A stretch of DNA of 64,000 bases from the NCBI RefSeq assembly GCF_015840915.1, contig NZ_CP060398.1, forward strand, positions 1,054,001 to 1,118,000. Reading direction: 5' to 3'. The translations under genes and the position numbers were made by a program. The stretch comes from Synechococcus sp. CBW1002. GTDB lineage: Bacteria; Cyanobacteriota; Cyanobacteriia; PCC-6307; Cyanobiaceae. This document shows, one piece after another, positions 1-8,114 of the stretch; the stretch's first letter is position 1, and every line of letters starts with the position of its first letter. Below the pieces are notes generated by a model that was not told the DNA's origin, did no database searches, and saw only the letters and a program-made list of their open reading frames with translations.

Positions 1-1212
1 CAGATCAAGGCGGTCGTAGGCCGCGGCGCCGCCGCAGCGCTGCTGCAGGGCGTCGATGCGGGCCCCCAGGGGAAGGCCGCCCTCCACCAGGGCCTCGATC
101 AGCAACAGGGCCGCGAACAGGGCATCCCGCTCCGGCAGGTGCATGCCAAATCCCACTCCACCCGATTCCTCACCGCCCACCAGCACCCTGCCGCTGAGCA
201 TCTCGGCGGCGATGTACTTGAAGCCCACGGCCTTCTCCATCACGGGGCGGCCCAGGTCTTCGGCCACCTGCTGCATCAGGTCCGAGCCGCTCACGGTCTT
301 GATCACCGTGCCCGGCAACTGGCGGGCACGGGCCAGGTGGTCGATGAACAGGGGCATCAGCAGCTGGGTGCTGCAGAAGCGGCCGTGTTCATCGACTGCA
401 GCGATGCGGTCGCCGTCACCGTCGAAGACGATGCCCACCGCCGGCCGGCCCGCCAGGGTGGAGGCGCGCACCTCGGCGACCAGCTCGCCCAGATAGGGGG
501 CCAACGGCTCGGGTGGGTTGCCGCCGAACAGGGGATCCCGATGCGAGCGGATCTCGCGGAGGTGGTCTGCAGCGGCAGCTTCCGGCAGCAGGCGGGGCAG
601 GCCTCCGGCCGCTGAGCCGTGCATCGGGTCGACGATCACCTGCAGCCCCAGCCGCTCCAGTCCGGCGCTCAGCTCAGCCGTGTCCACCTTCGCCCGCAGG
701 CCCGCCAGGTAGCTCCCCATGGCATCGAAGCGCAGGGTGGCCCCGGGGATCGGCACGGTGATGCCGCCCGCCGCCAGCCGCTGCTCCACCCGCTTGGTGA
801 AGCTGCCTTCCACTGATCCGCCGAAGGGGCCCTTGATCTTCAGACCCAGCCATTCGGGAGGGTTGTGGCTGGCGGTGATCACCAGGGCCCCGAGGGCGCC
901 GCGCTCCACCACGGCCCAGCTGGCGGCGGGGGTGGGGATGGCGCTGTCCGCCAGCACCGGCACCAGGTCGGCGCCGCGCACCGCCGCTGCGATCGCCTCG
1001 GCCAGTTCGGGGGCCAGGAAACGGCGGTCGTAGCCGATCACCACCTCGCGGCTGCTGAGGCCTTCGGGCGCGGCATGCTCCAGTTCGCGCGCCGCGGCGG
1101 CCGCCACCGGCAGCAGGCGCTCCACGGTGATGTCCACCCCGAGGATGCCGCGCCAGCCATCGGTGCCGAAGACGATCGGGCTGGCCTCCAGGGGCAGGGG
1201 GGCAGAGGCCAT
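1..1212 (-). CDS. Phosphoglucomutase/phosphomannomutase family protein (3' part beyond window)
   Basis: Alpha-D-phosphohexomutase that moves phosphate between C1 and C6 of a hexose phosphate in nucleotide-sugar supply. The 404 visible residues start at ATG 1212 and run off the left edge. An FGTDGWRG motif lies at residues 15-22, the phosphoserine loop TASHNPPEWLG at about 113 (Ser115), the metal loop FDGDGDR at about 265, and the sugar-specificity loop GGEESGG further on, in the usual order of the superfamily. The next gene is divergent and starts 109 bp away. Sequence alone does not settle whether glucose, mannose or glucosamine phosphate is the substrate, so no symbol is given. Confidence 0.93.
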   Translation of the reverse strand, partial: MASAPLPLEASPIVFGTDGWRGILGVDITVERLLPVAAAAARELEHAAPEGLSSREVVIGYDRRFLAPELAEAIAAAVRGADLVPVLADSAIPTPAASWAVVERGALGALVITASHNPPEWLGLKIKGPFGGSVEGSFTKRVEQRLAAGGITVPIPGATLRFDAMGSYLAGLRAKVDTAELSAGLERLGLQVIVDPMHGSAAGGLPRLLPEAAAADHLREIRSHRDPLFGGNPPEPLAPYLGELVAEVRASTLAGRPAVGIVFDGDGDRIAAVDEHGRFCSTQLLMPLFIDHLARARQLPGTVIKTVSGSDLMQQVAEDLGRPVMEKAVGFKYIAAEMLSGRVLVGGEESGGVGFGMHLPERDALFAALLLIEALVEGGLPLGARIDALQQRCGGAAAYDRLDL

Positions 1213-1321
1213 GGGGGCGAAATCAAGGCGGCGCTGCCCTGGTCGTAGCAGCCCACCCGCCCGCCGGTGCCTTTCCGGGTGCCGGCCGGTGGGCAGGCCA
1301 CCGCCTCCCTAGCCTGCGGCG

Positions 1322-2818
1322 ATGGCCCAGCCGACTGGATCCGCTCCGATCACTGACGCTCCCCTCACTGACCGATTGCTGCGGGGCTGGCTGCGCTGCC
1401 GGCGGCGGGCCTGGCTCGATCGCCATGGCCCGCCGCAAGAGCGCCTCTGGAGCGCCCATCGGGCCCTGGCCCTGCAGGACCAGCTGCGCAGTTTCCAGAG
1501 CCTGCTGCCCAGCCGGCCCGGCCACGGTGAGGCGGCCTGTGCCCGAGGGGAGGCCGGCGTTGTGGGCGTGCGCCTGCGGGGACGGACCCGCGGCGGCCAG
1601 GCCGTTGAAGCCCACCCCAGCCTGCTGCAGCGGCTGGAGGGCGACAGCCGCTGGGGCGCCTTCCGCTACCGGCCGGTGCTGGCCCGACAGGGGCGCCGGG
1701 TGACGCGTGAGCACCGGCTGCTGCTCGCCCTCTGGGGCCGGCTGCTGGCCGAGCACCAGCAGGCTCCGGTGCCCGAGGGGCTGGTGGTGGCGGGCGAGGG
1801 GCGGCGTCTGGAGAGGGAGCGGCTGGCCCTCAGCAGTGGTTTGATGCGCCAACTGGACGACAGCCTCGAGCGCCTCGGCCAGGAGCTGAACCACGACCAG
1901 CCGCCGCCGCTGGTGAACGACCGCAAGAAATGCACCCTCTGCTGCTGGCGGGGGCACTGCGACCGGGAAGCTGCCCGGGAGGGCCATCTCAGTGAGGTGA
2001 GCGGCATCGGCGGCAAACGCCGCGAGCTGCTGCTGGGACTCGGCATCGCCCGCCTCACCGACCTGGCGGCCGCCGACCCTGAGCAGCTGGCCGATCAGCT
2101 CGAGGCCCATGGCGAGCAGCACCGCGAGATCGCGGCCACCCTGGTGGCTCAGGCGCAGGTGCAGGCCAGCGGCATCCCCGAGCGGCTCGATCCCGCACCC
2201 GCCCTACCGGAGCTGGCCCGGGCCCCGGGGGTGCTGCTCTACGACATCGAATCCGATCCCGACGCCCGCGACGATTTCCTGCACGGCTTCCTGGTGCTGC
2301 CCCGTGGCGCTGATGGGTGCTGGCCGGTGGGAACCGGCGCAGACCGTACAGGCCGCTATCTGGCGGTGCTGGCCCTGCAGGAACACGGTGAGCCCCGGCT
2401 CTGGGCCCGACTGCGGCGCCTGCTGGCGCGCTACCCCGACTGGCCCCTGCTCCACTACGGCGAAACCGAGTCGCTGGCCCTCCTGCGCCTGGCCCAGCGC
2501 CAGGGCGCCAGCGAAGCGGAGGTGCTGCGTCTGCGCAGCCGCCTGGTGGACGTGCATGCGCGGCTGCGGCGCCACTGGCGCCTGCCGGTGAACGGCTATG
2601 GCCTCAAGCCGGTGGCGGGCTGGCTCGGGTTCCACTGGAGCCAGCCCGGCGTCGATGGAGCCCGCTGCCTGCTGTGGTGGCGGCAGTGGCGCCACTGGCA
2701 TCAGGATCGGGTCCGTGGCCGCCACAGCCCCGGGCGGCTGCAGCGGATCTTCCAATACAATCGCGACGACAGCCTCGCCACCTGGGCGGTGGCCCGCTGG
2801 CTCCTGGATCGGGACTGA
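1322..2818 (+). CDS. TM0106 family RecB-like putative nuclease
   Basis: A 498-residue protein with the layout of the TM0106 family. A RecB/Cas4-like nuclease half is followed by a helix-hairpin-helix-like stretch (VSGIGGKRRELLLGLGI) and a DEDD/RNase H-like exonuclease half. A cysteine cluster KKCTLCCWRGHC at about residues 202-213 looks like the iron-sulfur cysteines of AddB/Cas4-type nucleases. The exonuclease half opens with YDIESDPDARDDF at about 307 and has late acidic residues in NRDDSLATW. Probably DNA repair or processing; the biological substrate of the family is not established. It stands alone, divergent from the phosphohexomutase and convergent with ygfZ. Confidence 0.8.
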   Translation: MAQPTGSAPITDAPLTDRLLRGWLRCRRRAWLDRHGPPQERLWSAHRALALQDQLRSFQSLLPSRPGHGEAACARGEAGVVGVRLRGRTRGGQAVEAHPSLLQRLEGDSRWGAFRYRPVLARQGRRVTREHRLLLALWGRLLAEHQQAPVPEGLVVAGEGRRLERERLALSSGLMRQLDDSLERLGQELNHDQPPPLVNDRKKCTLCCWRGHCDREAAREGHLSEVSGIGGKRRELLLGLGIARLTDLAAADPEQLADQLEAHGEQHREIAATLVAQAQVQASGIPERLDPAPALPELARAPGVLLYDIESDPDARDDFLHGFLVLPRGADGCWPVGTGADRTGRYLAVLALQEHGEPRLWARLRRLLARYPDWPLLHYGETESLALLRLAQRQGASEAEVLRLRSRLVDVHARLRRHWRLPVNGYGLKPVAGWLGFHWSQPGVDGARCLLWWRQWRHWHQDRVRGRHSPGRLQRIFQYNRDDSLATWAVARWLLDRD

Positions 2819-2884
2819 CGCCCGCCCGCCACTGGCCTGAACGCCACTGGATCGCCCGTCTCGGCCCCTCCCGCTGCGTTCCGC

Positions 2885-3886
2885 TCAGAGCCTGGCGGCA
2901 GAGCCGGCTCCCACCGGCGGTGGCGCGAAGGCCTCAGGGCAGGACAGCGTCACCATCACTCCAGACTCAGGCTCCCCCTGGCCGAGGGCCCGCAGTTCCA
3001 CCGCATCCAGGTGGCGGCGGCGGACCAGGGCCAGGCCGATCCGCCCCTGGCCATCGGGAAGCTCCAGGGCGGAGGTGATCAGCCCGGCGCGGCTGCCGTC
3101 GGCGCTCTGCAATTCGCTGCCGGGTTCGGTGCAGGCCGCCGCCGCCGTGGCATCCGCCAGGTGCCAGCGCCGCAGCTGCTGCTTGACGCCGTCGTAGGTG
3201 GCCAGCTTGGCCAGGGTCTCCTGGCCCACGTAGCAGCCCTTGCTGAGGCTGACCCGCTCGGCCAGGCCCAGCTCAAAGGGGTTGGTGTCGTCGTTCAGTT
3301 CGTTGGGAGCGGCCGGCAGGCCCCGCTGGATCCTCCAGTGCTCGCTGGCGCTGAGCGGGGCGCCGCTGGAGAAGGCTGCGGGCAGATCCGCCACCAGGCC
3401 GGCCGGCAGAGGGTCGTCGCCTTGCACCAGCAGCCGCTCCTCTCCGAGCAGCCAGGCCTGCGGTTCAGCCTGCGGCTCGCCAACGGCCCTCCAGGTTCCC
3501 CCCGCCGGCTCCGGCCGTTCCGCCGGGGTGCCGGGGCTGAGCGGCGTGATCAACCAGCCCGTCTGCAGCGTGCCCAGCTGGACCTGATCCGCCGGGAAGA
3601 GCACCCGATCGAAGGCGGTCCGCACCGCGCCACCATCGCCGGCGGTGATCGCCAGCCAGGCGCCGGACGCGTCCACCAGCACCTCCGCCAGGGCCCGCAT
3701 CCGGCCGGTGGGGCTGATGCAGCAGGTGCGCAGCCACTGGCCAGGTGCGGCCTGGGCCACCGCCTGGCTGGTCTGGCCATGCAGGAAGGAACGCGTGTCG
3801 GGACCGTCCAGCCGCAGCAGGCTCACGGGCTGGACGAGGCAGCCGCTGTGGCGGGGCTGGTCCCAGGGGCTGATGGCGTTGCTCAT
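2885..3886 (-). CDS. ygfZ: Folate-binding protein YgfZ (GcvT-like)
   Basis: A 333-residue GcvT-fold protein that binds tetrahydrofolate and, in bacteria, supports iron-sulfur enzymes such as MiaB. The family signature SKGCYVGQE with its conserved Cys is present, as is the opening LVQPVSLLRLDGPDTRSFLHGQ. The start is placed at ATG 3886. The open frame continues upstream for hundreds of codons, but that extension is low-complexity antisense to pyrE. It lies downstream of pyrE on the same strand with an 86-bp gap, so cotranscription is possible. Confidence 0.9.
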   Translation of the reverse strand: MSNAISPWDQPRHSGCLVQPVSLLRLDGPDTRSFLHGQTSQAVAQAAPGQWLRTCCISPTGRMRALAEVLVDASGAWLAITAGDGGAVRTAFDRVLFPADQVQLGTLQTGWLITPLSPGTPAERPEPAGGTWRAVGEPQAEPQAWLLGEERLLVQGDDPLPAGLVADLPAAFSSGAPLSASEHWRIQRGLPAAPNELNDDTNPFELGLAERVSLSKGCYVGQETLAKLATYDGVKQQLRRWHLADATAAAACTEPGSELQSADGSRAGLITSALELPDGQGRIGLALVRRRHLDAVELRALGQGEPESGVMVTLSCPEAFAPPPVGAGSAARL

Positions 3887-3972
3887 GGGAGGGGATGGCA
3901 GGCCGGCGTCGCAGCCATGGTGGATGAGCGGGTCACCAGGTGTTGAACCTGCGATAGGCCCAGAGCTGCAAC

Positions 3973-4596
3973 TCAGCCGCCTGTGGCGCTTGCAGCGGCG
4001 GCGGCCACCTCTTCCAGCAGGAACAGGCTGCGGAGATCCAGGCCGGCGGCGGTCATCGCTTCGAGGCCCCCCTCCTGCCGGTCCACGATTGTCACCACCC
4101 GTTCCACCACGTAGCCGGCTTCGCGCAGCTGGGTCACGGCCTTGCGTGACGAGCCGCCGGTGGTGACCACGTCTTCCAGCACCGTGATGCGGCTGCCCGC
4201 GGCCGGCAGCGGGCCCTCCAGCCAGGCGCCGGTGCCGTGGCCCTTGGCTTCCTTGCGCACGATCAGGGCATCGAGCTCGCGGCCATCCAGGGCCGCGCGC
4301 ATCGCCACCGCACTCACGAGCGGATCGGCCCCCAGGGTGAGGCCCGCCACCGCCACCGCTTCCGGTTCCACCTGGTCGAGCAGCAGGGCACCGAGCAGGG
4401 CCAGCCCCGGGCCGGCCAGGCTCACCGGTTTGCAGTTCACGTAGTGGTCGCTGCTGCGGCCGGAGGCCAGGGTGAACGTGCCGTGCCGGTAGGCCCTGGA
4501 GGCCAACAGGGGCAGCAGGGCGGCCCGCTGCTCCGCCAGGGTTCCGGCGATCGCGCCCATGGCGGTGGCGGCGGCGGGATGGGACGGAAGGGGCAT
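3973..4596 (-). CDS. pyrE: Orotate phosphoribosyltransferase
   Basis: Joins orotate to PRPP to make OMP in pyrimidine synthesis. It has 207 residues, normal for the family. The PRPP-binding signature [12 protein letters not shown] spans residues 139-150, and [15 protein letters not shown] near residue 42 is the usual N-terminal block. ATG 4596 is used. An in-frame ATG twelve codons on (MGAIAGT) may be the real start, because the first twelve residues are Pro/Ala-rich. Confidence 0.94.
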   Translation of the reverse strand: MPLPSHPAAATAMGAIAGTLAEQRAALLPLLASRAYRHGTFTLASGRSSDHYVNCKPVSLAGPGLALLGALLLDQVEPEAVAVAGLTLGADPLVSAVAMRAALDGRELDALIVRKEAKGHGTGAWLEGPLPAAGSRITVLEDVVTTGGSSRKAVTQLREAGYVVERVVTIVDRQEGGLEAMTAAGLDLRSLFLLEEVAAAAASATGG

Positions 4597-4691
4597 CGGT
4601 CGCGCAGGTGGCTGACGGGGGCTGGTGGAGGAGCCCGGGCCTGCCTAGTTTGAGGGCGAAACGGGTATCCCCGGTACAGGCCGGTAGAGCG

Positions 4692-5285
4692 ATGCAACGC
4701 AGGCGAGCCCCCCGTCCGGGAGCCATCGGAACCTCAGGTTGGTCAGGGCGCTTCGGGCGGCGAGCGGTTGGCTTGAGTGCCGCCGCAACGCTGATGCTGC
4801 CGCTCATGCCGGCGCAGGCCCAGACCGGTCCGGTGGTGTGCACCACCACTCTGGAAGCACCGCTGGCGGGCAGTGGCCCTGCCGGAATGAACGCCGCCGG
4901 GCCAGTGGAAGTGACTCGGTGCGCTGTGGTGCAGACCACCGCCGAGTTGGTGGAGAACCGCTTCTTCACCTACACACCCACCTTTGCCCGCAGCATTGAC
5001 ATCACCCACCAGATCACCGATCTGTTCGGCATTGCCATGGGTGGCAACGGCGGCACCAAGGTGATGGGTCTGGGCTTCCCGGATCAGAGGATCGTCTGGG
5101 ATGCCTCGGCCTTGCACAACACCGCCACCGAACTCCTGGGCCAGCAGAGCAGCCCGCTCTACTGGCGGACCGAAGACGTGCCCAACGGCTTTTCCTCCAG
5201 CATCGGCAGCGGCGGTGCGGCGGTGGTTCCGGTGGACAGGCCGCAGCGTCAGTGGTCCCCGCCTCCGATTCGGGGTCTCTGGTAA
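4692..5285 (+). CDS. Conserved exported cyanobacterial protein of unknown function
   Basis: A 197-residue protein with an Arg-rich N-terminus, a hydrophobic stretch (VGLSAAATLMLPLMPA) and a clear AQA cleavage site, so it is probably exported. The mature part has conserved-looking blocks such as VVCTTTLEAP and FTYTPTFARSIDITHQITD, with two early cysteines that could form a disulfide, and a Pro/Trp-rich tail ending PPPIRGLW. I cannot assign a function. The start is ATG 4692; the frame is open upstream to 4608 but that part lacks signal-peptide character. Divergent from pyrE. Confidence 0.72.
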   Translation: MQRRRAPRPGAIGTSGWSGRFGRRAVGLSAAATLMLPLMPAQAQTGPVVCTTTLEAPLAGSGPAGMNAAGPVEVTRCAVVQTTAELVENRFFTYTPTFARSIDITHQITDLFGIAMGGNGGTKVMGLGFPDQRIVWDASALHNTATELLGQQSSPLYWRTEDVPNGFSSSIGSGGAAVVPVDRPQRQWSPPPIRGLW

Positions 5286-5374
5286 ACGTGCGTCTGTCCA
5301 CCTCGACTGGGGGAGGACAGGTGCTGGCCCTGGGCCGCGTCAGGCCCAAGCCAGCTAGCTGTGGCCAGATCCCT

Positions 5375-5447
5375 GGGGGTCTAGCAATCTGGTGAATGCA
5401 GCGGACTCATAATCCGCCTTAGGCGAGTTCGATCCTCGCGACCCCCA
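5375..5447 (+). tRNA. tRNA with CAU anticodon (elongator Met or Ile2)
   Basis: A full cloverleaf can be drawn. The acceptor stem GGGGGTC pairs with GACCCCC, the anticodon stem GCGGA/TCCGC closes the loop CTCATAA (anticodon CAT at 5408-5410), and the T stem GCGAG/CTCGC closes TTCGATC. The discriminator is A5447. No 3' CCA is encoded, as is usual in cyanobacteria. The D stem is short (three pairs). The initiator tRNA is unlikely because the first acceptor pair is normal. I could not separate elongator Met from the TilS-dependent Ile2 by eye. It borders the IS-rich region on its 3' side. Confidence 0.9.
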
Positions 5448-5826
5448 TGCAGTCCAAGCTGAGCCTCAACTCAAGCCCAGGTCTCTCCTGTGACTTGGTC
5501 ATGTTCACAGCTTTCAGCTCCGATAAAGCGATCGCGCTGTGTCGATGAGACATCATCAGAAAAGCACTCTGCAACATGATTTCTGGCCGCTGGCTTGGCA
5601 ATGAAAAAAATGAAAGGCCACCGCTCGGCACGCCGGTCAGCAGAATCTGCGCTCCTGGCAGATTGAAGGCATTATCCATATCTCCCTGAAGCATATCGAA
5701 ACCTCAGCACATCGAACAGGAATGCATAGTCCTGTCGACAGAGGTGAGGAGCGCGTTCAGCTCGGACCCATTCACCTGATCCCGCCAGATTTGTCGTTGC
5801 ATCTCCACAAATCAAGCCTGCCACGA
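5448..5826. other. Intergenic stretch after the tRNA, no assignable gene
   Basis: About 380 bp between the tRNA and the dehydrogenase remnant. It holds only short frames on either strand with no family signature that I recognise, plus one GCGATCGC palindrome near 5527 (the HIP1 repeat common in cyanobacteria). Its AT content is visibly higher than in the core genes. Probably further decayed sequence. Confidence 0.4.
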
Positions 5827-5990
5827 TCAACCGAGAACGAATCCACCATCCACCACCAGAGTCGCACCCGTGATGTGTGCAGCCTTCTGGGAGCAAAGAA
5901 ACAGGACACTGTCGGCAATGTCCTGGGGCGAGAGAATCCCACCGAGCGGCAAACCGGATGCCAGGTTCTCTTGAGGTGGTCTGGCTTTTC
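5827..5990 (-). pseudogene. Short-chain dehydrogenase/reductase, C-terminal fragment cut by an IS3 element
   Basis: Read on the minus strand this gives the C-terminal end of a classical SDR: ILSPQDIADSVLFLCSQ followed by HITGATLVVDGGFVLG and a stop at 5827-5829. The GATLVVDGG block is typical of the last strand of FabG-like dehydrogenases. The matching upstream part lies beyond the IS element at 7219-7560. No start belongs to this piece, so it is dead. Confidence 0.8.
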
Positions 5991-7218
5991 TGGACAGGCC
6001 CCATCGTTAACCTCTGAGGCGGGGTACCGCCCCTGAAAGGGGCTCCCACCGATGAGCAAGCGCCGCACCCACAGCCCCGAGTTCAAGGCCAGGGTCGCCA
6101 TGGAGGCGATCAGTGGCCGCAAGACGATCCAGGAGATCGCCGCCGACCACGCCATCCACCCGATCCAGGTGAGCCAGTGGAAGCGGCAGCTCCTGGACGG
6201 TGCCAGCGAGCTCTTCACCCGAGGCAAGAAGACCAAGGACAAGGAGGAGGGGCAGGCCAAGGAGGCGGAGCTGTTCCAGCAGATCGGACGGCTGCAGATG
6301 GAGCTGGAGTGGCTCAAAAAAAAGTCTCAACTGCTCTGATGCCCGTGAACTGCGCAAGCTGGTCGATCACGACCACCCCGAGCTCAGCATCAGCAGGCAG
6401 TGTGCGCTGCTGGGGCTGCCTCGATCCACGCTGTACTACCGGCCGACACCGGTCCGTGTATCGACGCTGCGGATCATGGCCAGGATCGATGCTCTCTACC
6501 TGGAGGATCCCTGCAGCGGCAGCCGCCGGATGGTGGACTATCTGGCCCAAGATGGTATCCCGATCAGCCGAGATCGAGTGCGAAACCTCATGCGGCGCAT
6601 GGGATTACGGGCGATCTACCAGAAGCCCCGGACGACGGTTCCAGGTGATCCGTCCGTGCGGTTCCCCTGCCTGGTGGACCTCACGCAGGTCACGTCGGTG
6701 GATCAGGTCTGGGCGACCGACATCACCTACATCCCTCTGCAGAAAGGGTTCCTCTATCTGGTGGCGATCATGGATCTCCATTCCAGGCATGTGCTCAGCT
6801 GGAGGCTCTCCAACAGCCTTGACACGAAGTTCTGTCTGGAGGCCCTGGAGATGGCCTTGGGAGGCGGCCGTAGGCCAGAGATCTTCCACTCCGATCAAGG
6901 CTGTCAGTTCACGTCCGCTGACTTTGTGGCCAGACTCAAAGGGGAGCGGATCCAGATCAGCTGGTCCGGCAGAAAGCGGTGCTACGACAACATCCTTGTT
7001 GAACGGCTGTGGAGGACTGTCAAGTACGAGGAGGTCTACCTACGGGCATACAGCGATGGCTGGGACGCTGAAATCAGCCTGGCCCGCTTCCTGTGGCGGT
7101 ATTGCCATGTAAGACCTCACAGTTCCCTTGGAGGCAAAACTCCCCACGCGGTCTACACTGAGGCCGAACCATGTTCCACCCGTCCTGGGTTAACGATGTC
7201 AGGGGCCGGAACTGTCCA
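5991..7218 (+). mobile_element. IS3-family insertion sequence, about 1.23 kb
   Basis: Both ends start with TGGACAG and share further inverted blocks (GGCCCC and ATCGTTAACC), with a few extra bases inside the right repeat. Between them lie an IS3-type orfA and orfB. It interrupts a short-chain dehydrogenase remnant. No 3- or 4-bp target duplication is visible (5988-5990 TTC against 7219-7221 ATA), so the flanks have changed or the insertion was not clean. The orfB stop TAA (7220-7222) falls just outside the terminal repeat. Confidence 0.88.
6052..6339 (+). CDS. IS3-family transposase OrfA
   Basis: A 95-residue helix-turn-helix protein. SPEFKARVAMEAISG and the block around HPIQVSQWKRQLL are typical of IS3 OrfA, followed by a coiled-coil/leucine-rich C-terminus (LFQQIGRLQMELEWLKKK). 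The product binds the element ends, and as an OrfAB fusion it forms the transposase. The gene ends just after a run of eight A residues at 6316-6323. Confidence 0.92.
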   Translation: MSKRRTHSPEFKARVAMEAISGRKTIQEIAADHAIHPIQVSQWKRQLLDGASELFTRGKKTKDKEEGQAKEAELFQQIGRLQMELEWLKKKSQLL

Positions 7219-7222
7219 ATAA
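6323..7222 (+). CDS. IS3-family transposase OrfB (integrase catalytic domain, read by frameshift)
   Basis: Contains the DDE integrase core: WATDITYI, HSDQGCQFTS, and the Glu in YDNILVERLWRTVKYEE, with the usual N-terminal block HPELSISRQCALLGLPRSTLYY. The frame has no plausible start near its beginning; the first in-frame ATG (about 6476) is inside the protein. It must therefore be entered from orfA. Relative to orfA the frame is +1 (equivalently -2), not the usual -1. The A8 run at 6316-6323 is the likely switch point. The start given here is the first orfB codon after that run. Confidence 0.85.
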   Translation, partial: SLNCSDARELRKLVDHDHPELSISRQCALLGLPRSTLYYRPTPVRVSTLRIMARIDALYLEDPCSGSRRMVDYLAQDGIPISRDRVRNLMRRMGLRAIYQKPRTTVPGDPSVRFPCLVDLTQVTSVDQVWATDITYIPLQKGFLYLVAIMDLHSRHVLSWRLSNSLDTKFCLEALEMALGGGRRPEIFHSDQGCQFTSADFVARLKGERIQISWSGRKRCYDNILVERLWRTVKYEEVYLRAYSDGWDAEISLARFLWRYCHVRPHSSLGGKTPHAVYTEAEPCSTRPGLTMSGAGTVQ

Positions 7223-7560
7223 AAGGCACCCACCTCATCTGCCGCCATCGGTGCAGACGTATGTTCTGTGCTCTCAAGGAAACCTGTCAGCATCGGAGTT
7301 AGAACCGGCCCGGGAGACACCTCATTGATCCGAACACCCCATCGCGCAAACTCCGCCGCCGCCGACTTGGTCAACAGGGTCACCGCACTCTTGCTGGCGT
7401 TGTAAAGACTGCCCCCTCGCAATGCACACTGACCTGCAACCGACCCAACGTTGACAATCGAGCCACGACCATCACGCATCGCTTCCACCTCAGAGCGCAG
7501 GCACAGAAATAAGCCCCGGGCGTTTGTTGCGAAGATCACATCAAAATCAGGGCAAGCTTG
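7219..7560 (-). pseudogene. Short-chain dehydrogenase/reductase, middle fragment
   Basis: Minus-strand reading gives the centre of an SDR: ATNARGLFLCLRSEVEAM, GSIVNVGSVAG, and the active-site block with YNASKSAV (Tyr-x-x-x-Lys), then WGVRINEVSPGPVLTPM. The Rossmann N-terminus with its glycine motif is missing upstream of about 7560, so the gene was 5'-truncated in addition to being split by the IS3 element. Companion piece: 5827-5990. Confidence 0.82.
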
Positions 7561-7935
7561 ACGCGATCCGTCCGCTGGGGTGCCTCCCATCGCGAACCCT
7601 GCGCGGAGGGCAATCAATGCAGCGTCATGCAACAAACCGCCATCCCCATCAACCAGCCAACACCAGAAGCCTTGAAGCGATCAAGACCTTCTGGAATGAA
7701 ACCAGTTGCAGAAGCAGGCCCAGCTGATGCAGATAACCGCAGAATTGAGCCGGGTCAGATGGAACCTTGAGCATGGGCTTCTTCTTCAGCGAGTCGCCAT
7801 AGCACTGTTGGAACGCAGCAGCCCAACCTGCTCACCTCCAGGCGATCGAGAATCATCGAAGAAATCATGTTCGGTGGACCTGGCCAAGTGGCAGCTGCCA
7901 TCTCCGGCCCCACGTCACTGTAAAAAAGTCATACC
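7561..7935. other. Intergenic stretch, no assignable gene
   Basis: Between the truncated dehydrogenase and the solute-binding-protein gene. The short frames here carry no recognisable family motif. The last part before ATG 7936 presumably holds the promoter of the solute-binding-protein gene, but no convincing -35/-10 pair was found. Confidence 0.35.
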
Positions 7936-8114
7936 ATGACACCCACCACTCAGAACCTGGCTTCTCCTGTGGCGCCTCTGTCCGTCCCTGGCGTTCCACG
8001 TCTCGTAGTGCGATGGCTTGGTCTGGCCGCGCTCGCTCTTGGGGCGGTCAGCTGCAGTTCCAGCATCACGACTCTCACCGTGCCGGTGAGTCGCTGGCCG
8101 GGATATGAATTTTT
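7936..8114 (+). pseudogene. ABC-type solute-binding lipoprotein, 5' fragment cut by IS66
   Basis: Encodes the N-terminus of a periplasmic binding protein with a lipoprotein signal: a hydrophobic run LGLAALALGAVSC (lipobox AVSC) and then VPVSRWPGYEF, the usual opening of SsuA/TauA/NrtA-like binding proteins. The reading frame is destroyed at 8115 by the first IS66 copy. The GAATTTTT at 8107-8114 is repeated after the element. Joining 7936-8114 to 9837-10695 restores one 345-codon frame. The ligand (nitrate, sulfonate, pyrimidine or other) cannot be told by eye. Confidence 0.85.
8107..8114 (+). repeat. Left target-site duplication of IS66 copy A
   Basis: GAATTTTT immediately before the element; the identical 8 bp follows it at 9829-9836. 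Eight base pairs is the usual IS66 duplication length. Confidence 0.93.

Noticed and set aside
2885-4969. A 694-codon minus-strand frame covering both ygfZ and pyrE territory
   Set aside because: Only the part from 3886 down matches YgfZ; the upstream part is low-complexity sequence in another frame of pyrE and of the exported-protein gene.
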